Assembly (NCBI GenBank): GCA_027618565.1 | Contig: JAQCEQ010000015.1 | Coordinates: 1-58,930 of the forward strand | DNA: 58,930 nucleotides | Reading direction: 5' to 3' | Source of the DNA: Planctomycetota bacterium | GTDB taxonomy: Bacteria > Planctomycetota > Phycisphaerae > Phycisphaerales > SM1A02 | Part shown: in pieces, positions 8,846 to 16,573 of the stretch | How the letters are laid out: the number at the start of each line of letters is the position of its first letter | How positions within the stretch are numbered: position 1 is the first letter of the stretch | Notes under the pieces: generated by a model | What the model saw: only the letters and a program-made list of their open reading frames with translations | What the model was told of the DNA's origin: nothing | Database searches by the model: none | Made by a program: the position numbers and the translations under genes

Positions 8846-10854
8846 TTGGCACCCTCCGTGCTTGTCGCGCCCGCAGTCGCTGCGCCTTCGGTGCCGTCAG
8901 CGGTCGTCGGAGCGCCGGCGGTCGCCTCTCCGGGCTTCTCGGCCAGCGGCACGAACTGGTGTCGCACGCGCATGGCGGGGAAGGTGAATGGCTCGAAGGG
9001 ATTGTCGGCACCTTGGCGGCCAACAATGCCCCGCAGGCCGTTGCCCTTCATGGCCTCGGCGAGTTGCACCTCATCCATGGCGGTGACGGCATCGATCCGG
9101 ACCACGGCGACCGCGAGTTGCTTGGGAAGCACAAACGTAAAGGTGCGTTCGGCGGCTGGAATTGCCGCTGAGCTCCCCGAGGCGCCCACGCCCAGGGGGT
9201 CTCCCGTTCCGCGCCATGAGTCAGCGGGCAACTTCATCGCAGCCGCTACGAGATCATCTTGCAATTCCATGGCGGTGCCCACCAGCGGAAGCGGCGTGCC
9301 GAACTCGATTCCGTACTGGAGGAACTGTGGATTGGAAATGCGCAGGTCGGTGAAGGGGGCGGTCTGTGCGCCGTAGGTGACAGCCGCTGCGGCGAAGTCC
9401 GTGGCTGCCGCCGACTTGATCGAGTCCAGCTGCCCTTCGAGGACGGCAAAGTTCTCGAGTCGCTTCACATCTCTCGTGAGTTCCGCGCGGACCTCATCAA
9501 TGCTCTGGGGCGCGTGAGCCGCCTGTGCGTCCGTGATGCGCGCGATGAAGATGTCGCCGCTGGGAGCTGAGAAGACGGGCATGGCCACGCCCGATTGGGC
9601 GATGAGCGTCGGGTTGCCGCCAAACTCCTTGAGCGCCGCCGCGAGGTCAGAGGGACGAACTCCGCGCCCGCCAAAGGCGTCGGTGGTCGCGGCCCCCAGG
9701 CCCGGCACCGATGCCAAGTCGGCGGGAGCGATCCAAGCGTCGGACGCAGCCACGACGATCGGCGTCGCGATCGAGAATCGCTGCGCGATGTCATCGGCAA
9801 GTGCCTCGAGGGAAAGTTGCTGCGACGACCAATCTGCGGGAAGCGTGACATGGCCGCCCGTTCGCACGGCGCCGCGCAACTGCATGCCCAGTCGGTCGGT
9901 GGCGAACTTGGCGATGTCCGCCGAGCGATCCTTGGTCAGCGTGGTGAGCAGCGCACGGCGCACGGCCTCGCGGTATTGCTCGAACTCCGGCTTGGCCGCC
10001 GCGATGGCGGTGTTCGGGCCGACGAATTGCGCCTCGTTCTCGAGGAAATACTTGCGCAGCGCAATGTTGGAAAGGTCGGGACCCCTTTCGATGGATGCCG
10101 AGACGGTCGTCACGGGAATGGACAGCCACTCGTAACGAACTCGATCGGCAATCTGGTAGCCAAAGCCCGAGTCCCCGGTTCCGGCGGGCTGCGCTCCATG
10201 CTTGGAAAGTTGCTCCGCAAGTTGCTCATCGGTGGGATCGGCGAAAGGTGCCGAGCCCGCTGAGGCGGTTCCGGCATCGATCAACATCACTTCACCTTGG
10301 AGTGCCAGCAGTCGTCGAGCCGCTTCCTGACGCAGTCGTACGGGCGCCACTCGCCCGGAGCCAGCCCCTCCGACCATCGATACCAGTCGCATCACCGCGG
10401 CCTCTTCGGCGAGCGTCTCCAGGACTTCATCGCGCGAGAGTCCCGAGGCCCCCATCAACTGCCGAACGACCAGATTCGGGTCGGCGTCGGGCTGCCCCTG
10501 CAGGCGGGCTACCAAGGCACTCTCTCCCTCTGATGGCGGTCCCACGAGTCCGGCCTGCGTGGCCTCCCGCACCAGGAGGAACCAGTGTCCCGGCTCCTTG
10601 TCGATGCTGAGGCTGCCTAGCAGCGGCGAGCCGAGAGCCTCAAGCATGGCGAGCTGCTGCTGCGATCGCCGCAAGTCCGCGGCGCTGACTTCCTCCTTGC
10701 CCACGACCGCCCAAGTGCGCCGGCCATCTAGCCAGTCGCTCAAGATGGAGTTGGAGCTGTAGTCAAACGCAAGCCACGAGATCAGGAGCAGCACGAGGCC
10801 GCAGACCATGATCCACTTGCCGATTCGTTCGTTCTCGCGGAAAAACTTGAGCAT
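8842..10854 (-). CDS. Membrane-anchored SurA/PpiD-type periplasmic chaperone
   Basis: 670 aa. The N-terminus has a basic stretch and one membrane helix (WIMVCGLVLLLISWLAFDY, about residues 14-32), then the typical SurA_N-like opening (WAVVGKEEVSAADLRRSQQQL). The long soluble region contains paired helical and parvulin-like segments (VPGLGAATTDAFGGRGVRPSDL, FSAPSGDIFIARITDAQAAHAPQSIDEVRAEL). The order matches PpiD, an inner-membrane folding factor for exported proteins. The PPIase core is weak by eye and may be catalytically inactive. A good ribosome site (AGGAATTCC) precedes the ATG. It ends in a 4-bp overlap with the tRNA-binding gene. Confidence 0.75.
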   Translation of the reverse strand: MLKFFRENERIGKWIMVCGLVLLLISWLAFDYSSNSILSDWLDGRRTWAVVGKEEVSAADLRRSQQQLAMLEALGSPLLGSLSIDKEPGHWFLLVREATQAGLVGPPSEGESALVARLQGQPDADPNLVVRQLMGASGLSRDEVLETLAEEAAVMRLVSMVGGAGSGRVAPVRLRQEAARRLLALQGEVMLIDAGTASAGSAPFADPTDEQLAEQLSKHGAQPAGTGDSGFGYQIADRVRYEWLSIPVTTVSASIERGPDLSNIALRKYFLENEAQFVGPNTAIAAAKPEFEQYREAVRRALLTTLTKDRSADIAKFATDRLGMQLRGAVRTGGHVTLPADWSSQQLSLEALADDIAQRFSIATPIVVAASDAWIAPADLASVPGLGAATTDAFGGRGVRPSDLAAALKEFGGNPTLIAQSGVAMPVFSAPSGDIFIARITDAQAAHAPQSIDEVRAELTRDVKRLENFAVLEGQLDSIKSAAATDFAAAAVTYGAQTAPFTDLRISNPQFLQYGIEFGTPLPLVGTAMELQDDLVAAAMKLPADSWRGTGDPLGVGASGSSAAIPAAERTFTFVLPKQLAVAVVRIDAVTAMDEVQLAEAMKGNGLRGIVGRQGADNPFEPFTFPAMRVRHQFVPLAEKPGEATAGAPTTADGTEGAATAGATSTEGAK

Positions 10855-10961
10855 GGAATTCCTGGTGCGCGCAGGGCGCGGGGTGGTCTATGAAATGGGG
10901 CGCGCGGACGGTGAATCCGGGCGCCCCAATGGGGAAAACCTTGGCGGGGGGGGCGTCCGGA

Positions 10962-11561
10962 TCAGCGATAGAACTCGATGATCAGGTTGGTGTTCACGTC
11001 GAACGGAATCTGGTCGGGAGTGGGCGTGGAGGTCACCTTCACCGAGAGCTCGGCTGGGTTGACTTCGATCCAGCCCGGCACGATGTGCCCGGCCATCGAC
11101 TCCATATTTTCGCGAACCAGCGTCTGCAGGCCGGCCTTGAAGCTGACCGTGTCGCCGACCTGGACGGCGAGGCTGGGCCGATCGCACTTGCGGCCATTCA
11201 CGAGGACATGCCCGTGCGCGACCATCTGGCGAGAGGCCCAGATCGTGCGGGCAAAGCCGGCACGACGGAGGACATTGTCCAGCCGCTGCTCGAGGATCTG
11301 GAGGAGTGCATCACCCGTGTTGCCCGACGCGCGTCCGGCTTCGCGAAGGTAGCGGCGGAACTGGCGCTCAAGCACGCCGTAGTGGTAGCGAAGCTTCTGC
11401 TTCTCGTCCTTGCGGATGCCGTAGGGCTTCGGTCGCTTGCCTCGGAAACCATGCGGTCCCGGCGCGTTCAGCTGTCGCTTGGCGGTGTGCTTCGGGGTGT
11501 CCGCGATCGGCACGCCAACGCGGCGGGAGAGCTTGACCTTGGGTCCGGTGTAACGAGCCAT
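10962..11561 (-). CDS. rpsD: 30S ribosomal protein S4
   Basis: 199 aa. The N-terminus MARYTGPKVKLSRRVG and the S4 RNA-binding domain (RLDNVLRRAGFARTIWASRQMVAHGHVLVNGRK) are diagnostic. The C-terminus EFYR is also usual for S4. S4 is a primary binder of 16S rRNA. The N-terminal third lacks the zinc-binding cysteines found in some orthologues, so this is a C-minus form. The gene is alone rather than in an rpsM-rpsK-rpoA cluster. A sigma70-like promoter lies about 60 bp upstream. Confidence 0.97.
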   Translation of the reverse strand: MARYTGPKVKLSRRVGVPIADTPKHTAKRQLNAPGPHGFRGKRPKPYGIRKDEKQKLRYHYGVLERQFRRYLREAGRASGNTGDALLQILEQRLDNVLRRAGFARTIWASRQMVAHGHVLVNGRKCDRPSLAVQVGDTVSFKAGLQTLVRENMESMAGHIVPGWIEVNPAELSVKVTSTPTPDQIPFDVNTNLIIEFYR

Positions 11562-11621
11562 GAATGCCTTGGATGAATGCCTTTTTGGGTCGACGAACAG
11601 GATCCTGCTGGGGAATCGGGC

Positions 11622-11650
11622 ATTACAGCACAGAACGCGATTTCCGTCAA
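11622..11650 (-). promoter_or_regulatory. Probable sigma70-type promoter of rpsD
   Basis: Read on the minus strand, TTGACG (11650-11645) and TGTAAT (11627-11622) are separated by 17 bp. Both hexamers match the consensus at 4-5 of 6 positions. A transcript would start near 11615, leaving a leader of about 55 nt before rpsD. This is a pattern call; no experiment supports it. Confidence 0.55.
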
Positions 11651-11750
11651 TTCACGCCGCGCGTGGCGGTGGCGGAGGAAGCGTGAACATCGTCCTATAA
11701 CACATGACTCTTGTGTTCCTCCGCACACGCTCGCACCAGACCTCCGTGGT

Positions 11751-13670
11751 TCATTCGTACGAGCGCCGATCGATCTTCCTGCACCAGTCCAGGTACGCGC
11801 GGTTGAGCGTCTGGAAGCCGCCGGGCGTTGGATATTCACCCGTGAAGTACCAGTCACCGGTGTGCGATGGCATCGCGGCGCGAAGCCCTTCGACGGTCTG
11901 GTAGATGACATGCAGCTCACCCTTCCACGACACGCCGCTGGGGCGCGAGAGGCGAGCGACCTCGTCGCACAGGTCCTGAAAGCTGACCGCGTCGTAGAGT
12001 TTCCTGACCGCGTTGCGCAGGCGTTCCACGGGGAGCGACTCCTGGGATTCGCAGTCCGTCTCAATCGTGCGGAGGATCGATTCCTGGCCGCGCTGGCGAA
12101 TGAGGCTGACGGCGGCCTCGAAGGCAATGAATCGACCCAGCTGGCTCATGTCAATCCCGTAGCAATCGGGATACATGATGGGCGGTGCGCTGCTGGCGAC
12201 GATGATGCGCCTGGGATTGAGCCTGGCGAGCATCGTGATGACCGACTCGCGCAGGGTCGTGCCGCGAACGATGGAGTCATCCACCACGACCAGCGTGTCC
12301 GATTCGGTCGCGGTGCCACGCGTGATGTCGTAGACATGGGCGACCAGGTCTCGCCGCGCGGCGTCGTGCGTGATGAAGGTGCGAAGGCGCTGGTCCTTGT
12401 GCGCGACCTTTTCGACGCGGGCCCGGATCCCCACCAGGGACGCGATGTCGGCTTCGGTGGCCTTCCCTTGCTGAATGTGCGCCCAGACGTCGCGTCCGCG
12501 AGCTTCCCGGGCGAGCCGCTCCACCTCCTCGACAAGGCCGAGAAAGGCCGTCTCGCTGGTGTTGGGGATAAAGGAGAAGACCGCGCCGGAGAGGTCGCCG
12601 CCGAGCAATTCCAGCACCCGTGGGGCGAGGTTGCGCCCCAGCCGCTTGCGCTCCTCGTAGATGTCGGGGTCGTTGCCGCGCGAGAAGTAGATCCGCTCGA
12701 AGGTGCACTCTCGCGGCGCCTGGGCGGGGGCGAACCGGGAGAGAATTGTCTCGCCGCTCCGGCGGATCGCCAGCACATGTCCCGGCTCGACGGGTCGGAC
12801 ATCCGAGGCCGGCACGTTGAGCACGCTCATGAGTGCGGCCCGCTCGCTGGCGACCGCGATGCACTCCTCGGTCTCCACCATGAACGCGGGACGGATGCCG
12901 CAGGGGTCGCGCACGACGAAGCAGTCGCCGGAGCCGACCAGCCCGGCCAGGACATAGCCGCCGTCAAATCGCTCCGCCGCACCGCGAATGATCCGGCCAT
13001 AGTCCAGCTCGGAGGCGATCTCCTCGGCCAGTTCTCGTCCCTCGAGATTCCGGAACGACCCCGGCCCCATCGAGGAGGCCAGTCGCTCGTGTTCCTTGTC
13101 CAGGTTGTAGGCGACCTTCTCCAGCACGACGCCGGTGTCGCTCACGCCCGCCGGATTCAGCCCGTAGCCCACCAGGATCTCGAACAGCTCCCGAGAGTTG
13201 GTCATGTTGAAGTTGCCGGCCAGCGCAATCGTCTTGCTTGGCAGGCTGCTCCGCCGGACATGCGGGTGGCATGCCGCCGCGGTGCGACCGCCGTGCGTGC
13301 CGTACCGCAAGTGCCCCATCATGATTTCGCCCACCAGGGGCATCAGGCGCTTGAGTTCGGTCGGGTCGATTGCCGCCAGTTCTTTGGCCGACATCTTTCG
13401 CGCGGGACCGAGCACTTCGTCAAAGAGCCGCTCGATCGGATTGCGCTTGGCGCACCGCTCGCGCTCCAGGAAGGAGTCGCCGGGCGGCATGTCGAACCGG
13501 ACGCAGCCAACACCGGCCCCGTCCTGTCCACGGTTGTGCTGCTTCTCCATCAGGAGGTACAGGCGTCGAGCCCCCCAGAGCGGGTCACCGTGTCGTTCTT
13601 GGTACCACCAGAGCGGATGTTTGAGACGGATGAGGGCCAGCCCGCACTCGTGCGTCAGTGGTTCGCTCAT
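11751..13670 (-). CDS. purF: Amidophosphoribosyltransferase, long form
   Basis: 639 aa, longer than the usual 460-510. The N-terminal glutamine amidotransferase domain has a candidate nucleophile Cys9 after a short propeptide (MSEPLTHEC), followed by LMEKQHNRGQDGAGVG. The phosphoribosyltransferase domain carries the PRPP loop TLVVVDDSIVRGTTL near residue 457. The enzyme makes phosphoribosylamine from PRPP and glutamine, the first step of purine synthesis. Extra length lies in both domains, as in the long PurF paralogues I recall from Bacteroidota and planctomycetes. The gene is monocistronic, with purC far away at 51465-52418. Confidence 0.9.
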   Translation of the reverse strand: MSEPLTHECGLALIRLKHPLWWYQERHGDPLWGARRLYLLMEKQHNRGQDGAGVGCVRFDMPPGDSFLERERCAKRNPIERLFDEVLGPARKMSAKELAAIDPTELKRLMPLVGEIMMGHLRYGTHGGRTAAACHPHVRRSSLPSKTIALAGNFNMTNSRELFEILVGYGLNPAGVSDTGVVLEKVAYNLDKEHERLASSMGPGSFRNLEGRELAEEIASELDYGRIIRGAAERFDGGYVLAGLVGSGDCFVVRDPCGIRPAFMVETEECIAVASERAALMSVLNVPASDVRPVEPGHVLAIRRSGETILSRFAPAQAPRECTFERIYFSRGNDPDIYEERKRLGRNLAPRVLELLGGDLSGAVFSFIPNTSETAFLGLVEEVERLAREARGRDVWAHIQQGKATEADIASLVGIRARVEKVAHKDQRLRTFITHDAARRDLVAHVYDITRGTATESDTLVVVDDSIVRGTTLRESVITMLARLNPRRIIVASSAPPIMYPDCYGIDMSQLGRFIAFEAAVSLIRQRGQESILRTIETDCESQESLPVERLRNAVRKLYDAVSFQDLCDEVARLSRPSGVSWKGELHVIYQTVEGLRAAMPSHTGDWYFTGEYPTPGGFQTLNRAYLDWCRKIDRRSYE

Positions 13671-13721
13671 GGAGCGCCGAAGGTTAGCAGGGGGAAGGTC
13701 CGACCTCGGTGATCGGTGGAT

Positions 13722-14543
13722 TCATGCCAGCTCGACCGGGCACGCACCCCGCGAAAACGAGACCGGTCTGGTCGGCTCGCCCCGTAACGCGACCACCGTG
13801 CACCGGGCCAGCGCCGACGAACGGAGCTCGATCGCCCTCCGCGCCAGCGCGGGGTGGTTGCAGTCGCGCGACAAGTGAAGCAGCAATAGGTGTTGGAGCG
13901 CGGATCGTTCCGCGATCGCCATCACAGCGTCGGCGCATTGGTCGTTGCTCAGGTGCCCGTGCGGTCCCATGATCCGCTCCTTCAGGAATGCCGGGCGGGG
14001 CGACGAGCGCTGCATGTCGGGGTCGTAGTTGGACTCGATCCCCAGCACGTCCAGGTCAACAAAAGCGTCCAGCATGGCGCGAGGGCATTCCCCCAGGTCG
14101 GTGGTGTACCCAATCCGCCCCGCGGCACTCTCCACGACAAACGCGGTGCTGCCAAGATCATCGTGCGGAACCGCGACCGCCGTCACGCTGGCGAGCGAGC
14201 CCAGCTGGAAGGTGTCGGCGACGACGCGCAGGCACGACGACGGCACGCCGGCATCCAGAGCCGCGCCCCTGAGCCCGGATCGAACCACGACCGGGACGGG
14301 GTTGCGCTCCAGCTGCCGCGCCCACCCGCGCTGCCAGTGGTCGCTGTCCAGGTGCGTGAGCAGGATCGCGCCCACCACCAGCCCCGGGACGCACGCCTGC
14401 GCCATCTTGCGTCGGACCGCGGACGGAGAGAGACCGGCATCAAGCAACAGGCACTTTCGACTGAGCGACCCAAAGGACAGCACGGTCGAGTTCCCGCTGG
14501 AGCCGCTTCCGAGGACAGTGAGGGTCGCGAAGGTGCCGTCCAT
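13722..14543 (-). CDS. YycJ/VicX-like metallo-beta-lactamase-fold hydrolase
   Basis: 273 aa with ATG at 14543; upstream codons in the same frame are low-complexity and are rejected. The opening LTVLGSGSSGNSTVL, the HLDSDH metal motif, YTTDLGECP, GPHGHLSNDQCADAV and HLSRDCNHP follow the order of the YycJ/WalJ family, proposed single-strand exonucleases. The usual HxHxDH motif here reads HLDSDH, so the second metal-binding histidine is an aspartate. The rest of the metal site appears intact. It lies between purF and an LpxA-like remnant. Confidence 0.8.
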   Translation of the reverse strand: MDGTFATLTVLGSGSSGNSTVLSFGSLSRKCLLLDAGLSPSAVRRKMAQACVPGLVVGAILLTHLDSDHWQRGWARQLERNPVPVVVRSGLRGAALDAGVPSSCLRVVADTFQLGSLASVTAVAVPHDDLGSTAFVVESAAGRIGYTTDLGECPRAMLDAFVDLDVLGIESNYDPDMQRSSPRPAFLKERIMGPHGHLSNDQCADAVMAIAERSALQHLLLLHLSRDCNHPALARRAIELRSSALARCTVVALRGEPTRPVSFSRGACPVELA

Positions 14544-14556
14544 GGCGCTCCCAATC

Positions 14557-14790
14557 CTATCGGGCAGCATCGGCGCGGAGGAAGAGAACAAGCAATCGCC
14601 GCAATTTGCTGGCGCGAAGCGTGCACCAGCCGCGCTTGCTGGCGGCGGCAAAGTCGCGGATCTCGGCAATGATGGGGTCGTCGGCCGTGTGCTGCGGCGC
14701 GAAGCCGAGGCAGGCGCCGGGGTAGACGACATTCTTGGCGCCCAGCGTGACGGCGCCTTCGATAATCGCGGTGGAGTGCACGGATGCCAC
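14557..14790 (-). pseudogene. Truncated LpxA-like hexapeptide acyltransferase remnant
   Basis: The 77-codon frame begins MASVHSTAIIEGAVTLGAKN and continues NVVYPGACLGFAPQHTADD. This matches the start of a left-handed beta-helix and the NxxFPFAxIGxxPQD region of UDP-GlcNAc acyltransferase (LpxA), with the intervening coils missing. The remaining 40 residues (FAAASKRGWCTLRASKLRRLL) no longer look like the family, which normally has about 260 residues. It reads as a decayed or internally deleted copy. It could instead be a small unrelated protein; translation is unproven. Confidence 0.4.
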
Positions 14791-14826
14791 GTGGCGGGAG
14801 CGTGCTGGCGATACGATTTTCAGCCG

Positions 14827-15555
14827 ATGCAGCCGCCCGACATGGATGTGCGCGACCTAGGGCGGATCGACTACGACTCCGCGCTGGCGTTGCAGCGGGA
14901 GTTGCAGGCTTCGGTGATCGACGAGCGCGTCCGGACGGGAGAGCCGGCACGGCGTGGGTACCTCCTTCTTCTGGAGCACGACCCGCCGGTGGTGACGGTC
15001 ACCAAACGCAGGGGGGCGGCGTCGAATGTCTTGGTGTCGGAACAGCAGCTGGCCGCGCGAGGCATCCAGTTGCGCGAGACCGACCGGGGCGGCGATGTCA
15101 CCTATCACGGCCCCGGGCAGCTGGTCGCCTATGTCATCGTGGACATCAATCGGCTAGGCGTTGGCGTGCATGGCTTCATGCGGCTCCTTGAACAAGCGGT
15201 GATCGACACGCTTGCAAGAGCCGGGCTGGGCGGCGAGCGCGATTCATCAGCCACCGGAGTGTGGGTTGGCATGGACGGTCCCGGCACTGGTCGGAAGATT
15301 TGCGCACTTGGCGTTCGATTCTCGCGCTATGTGTCAATGCACGGACTGGCGCTGAATGTGAATCCAGACTTGGGGCACTTTGACGCCATCGTTCCGTGCG
15401 GGCTCAAGGGCAGGCCCGTCACCAGCATTGCGAAGGAGTGCGGTGGTCCGGGTGCTGCCAATGACATCGCTGCCGAAGTCCCCACGGTGAAAGTGTGGAT
15501 TTCGGAAGCCCTGACCACCAGGCTTCGAGCGAGCAGAGATTTCCAAGCGGAATAG
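14827..15555 (+). CDS. lipB: Octanoyl-[acyl-carrier-protein]:protein N-octanoyltransferase
   Basis: 242 aa. LipB moves octanoate from ACP to the lipoyl domains of 2-oxoacid dehydrogenases and GcvH. The family signature GGDVTYHGPGQLVAYVI is present, with the catalytic lysine in GRKICALGVRFSRY and the catalytic cysteine in IVPCGLKGRPVTSIAKE. The start is taken at ATG 14827 (MQPPDMDVRDLG); a second ATG at 14842 is also possible. Further upstream codons are unlike LipB. lipA is not in the window. The gene is flanked by minus-strand genes and so is probably expressed alone. Confidence 0.93.
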   Translation: MQPPDMDVRDLGRIDYDSALALQRELQASVIDERVRTGEPARRGYLLLLEHDPPVVTVTKRRGAASNVLVSEQQLAARGIQLRETDRGGDVTYHGPGQLVAYVIVDINRLGVGVHGFMRLLEQAVIDTLARAGLGGERDSSATGVWVGMDGPGTGRKICALGVRFSRYVSMHGLALNVNPDLGHFDAIVPCGLKGRPVTSIAKECGGPGAANDIAAEVPTVKVWISEALTTRLRASRDFQAE

Positions 15556-15621
15556 CGGCTCTACCCTTGACCGACGCACGGTTCCGATACACACCTGTGC
15601 TTGGAGTATTAACTGGTTTCA

Positions 15622-15798
15622 ATGGTCCCGATGTTTCGACCTGTCATTCTGATCGCGCTGGCTTGTGTTTCACTGGCGCTGCCGGTGTCTCGGGGGTATT
15701 CCCAGGCTGATGCCATCGTGGGGTGCTGTTGCATGCCACCGTCCGCCGCCGCGCTCGCCGTGGGCGAGGTCACTCCGCGCTCAGGTTCATTTCCTTGA
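15622..15798 (+). CDS. Possible small exported protein (58 aa)
   Basis: A short frame begins MVPMFRPVILIALACVSLAL and shows a basic start, a hydrophobic core and a possible signal-peptidase site (RGYSQA-DA). About 30 residues follow, including a CCC run. Its last 29 bases overlap the 3' end of the convergent OmpH-like gene. TTGACC and TACACA boxes lie upstream at 15567 and 15588, but the 15-bp spacing is short. The frame may be a genuine small secreted protein or chance. No family is recognised. Confidence 0.3.
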   Translation: MVPMFRPVILIALACVSLALPVSRGYSQADAIVGCCCMPPSAAALAVGEVTPRSGSFP

Positions 15799-16507
15799 GC
15801 ACATCGACGGTGATGTCCAGCCCTTCGGGGAGCTTGATGAAGGTTCGCGCCTGGATCTGGAGGGTGAGCGTGTCCATGTCCGATGGCGCGATCTTCTCGT
15901 CGGGCGGGATGAAGCGGTAGACAAGGTCGATCTTGCGGCGATCGCAAATCACCTCCACGGCGGTCCGCATGTCGCCGTACGCCTCGGTGTACTGCTCTGC
16001 GGCGAGCGTGCCCTCGGCCTGCTGCGTTCGCGCCATGAACTCCTGGTACTCCTGCTGGAACGCCTGCATCGCGGCGCGCGCTTCGCCGGCCTCCGGGCTG
16101 TCGGGCTTGGTGCCCTGGTACTTGTTCTGGAGTTCCGCAAATCGAGCCTCCAGTTCACGACCGGCCTTCTCGACTTCCTCCTTGAACTGCGCCCGGCGTT
16201 CCTCAAACCGCTCACTCTGCAGGATCGCGCCCAAGACCTTGCCGGTATTCACCGCGGCGATCGTGAGACCGCGCGCGCCAGCCTCCGTGCCCCAGGACAT
16301 GCGCCCGTCCTTCGCGGAGACGCGGACCTCAGGTTCCCCCGCAAGCACGAGCGTGGTGGCGGGACCCAGGTCCTCGGCGGCGGGTGACCCGGTGGCGTTG
16401 GCGATTGACGCGCTTGTCCACGGGGCGGAGGCAAACACTGATACGAGCGCAGTGGCGATGGCGCCGCCAGCGAGGCCGGCAACGATGGATGAGGTGAGAC
16501 GATTCAT
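15770..16507 (-). CDS. OmpH/Skp-like periplasmic chaperone
   Basis: 245 aa. A signal-like N-terminus (SSIVAGLAGGAIATALVSVF) is followed by an OmpH-type core: LTIAAVNTGKVLGAILQSERF, then a charged, mostly helical coiled coil (EERRAQFKEEVEKAGRELEA through MQAFQQEYQEFMARTQQ), then a return strand (AVEVICDRRKIDLVYRFIPP). Skp-type proteins trap unfolded outer-membrane proteins in the periplasm. It is longer than E. coli Skp (161 aa) because of a linker after the signal peptide and a C-terminal extension. The gene lies 66 bp upstream of lepA in the opposite reading order (lepA ends at 16574). Confidence 0.75.
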   Translation of the reverse strand: MNRLTSSIVAGLAGGAIATALVSVFASAPWTSASIANATGSPAAEDLGPATTLVLAGEPEVRVSAKDGRMSWGTEAGARGLTIAAVNTGKVLGAILQSERFEERRAQFKEEVEKAGRELEARFAELQNKYQGTKPDSPEAGEARAAMQAFQQEYQEFMARTQQAEGTLAAEQYTEAYGDMRTAVEVICDRRKIDLVYRFIPPDEKIAPSDMDTLTLQIQARTFIKLPEGLDITVDVLKEMNLSAE

Positions 16508-16573
16508 GGTGGTCCTTGTGTGGGGTAACCGCCGTGCGGGCGGCGTACACAGTACGTGGGGGTAGTCGCGGGC

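Noticed and set aside
11577-13712. Plus-strand open frame of 711 codons opposite purF
   Set aside because: purF is complete on the minus strand with its PRPP loop; this frame is a shadow.
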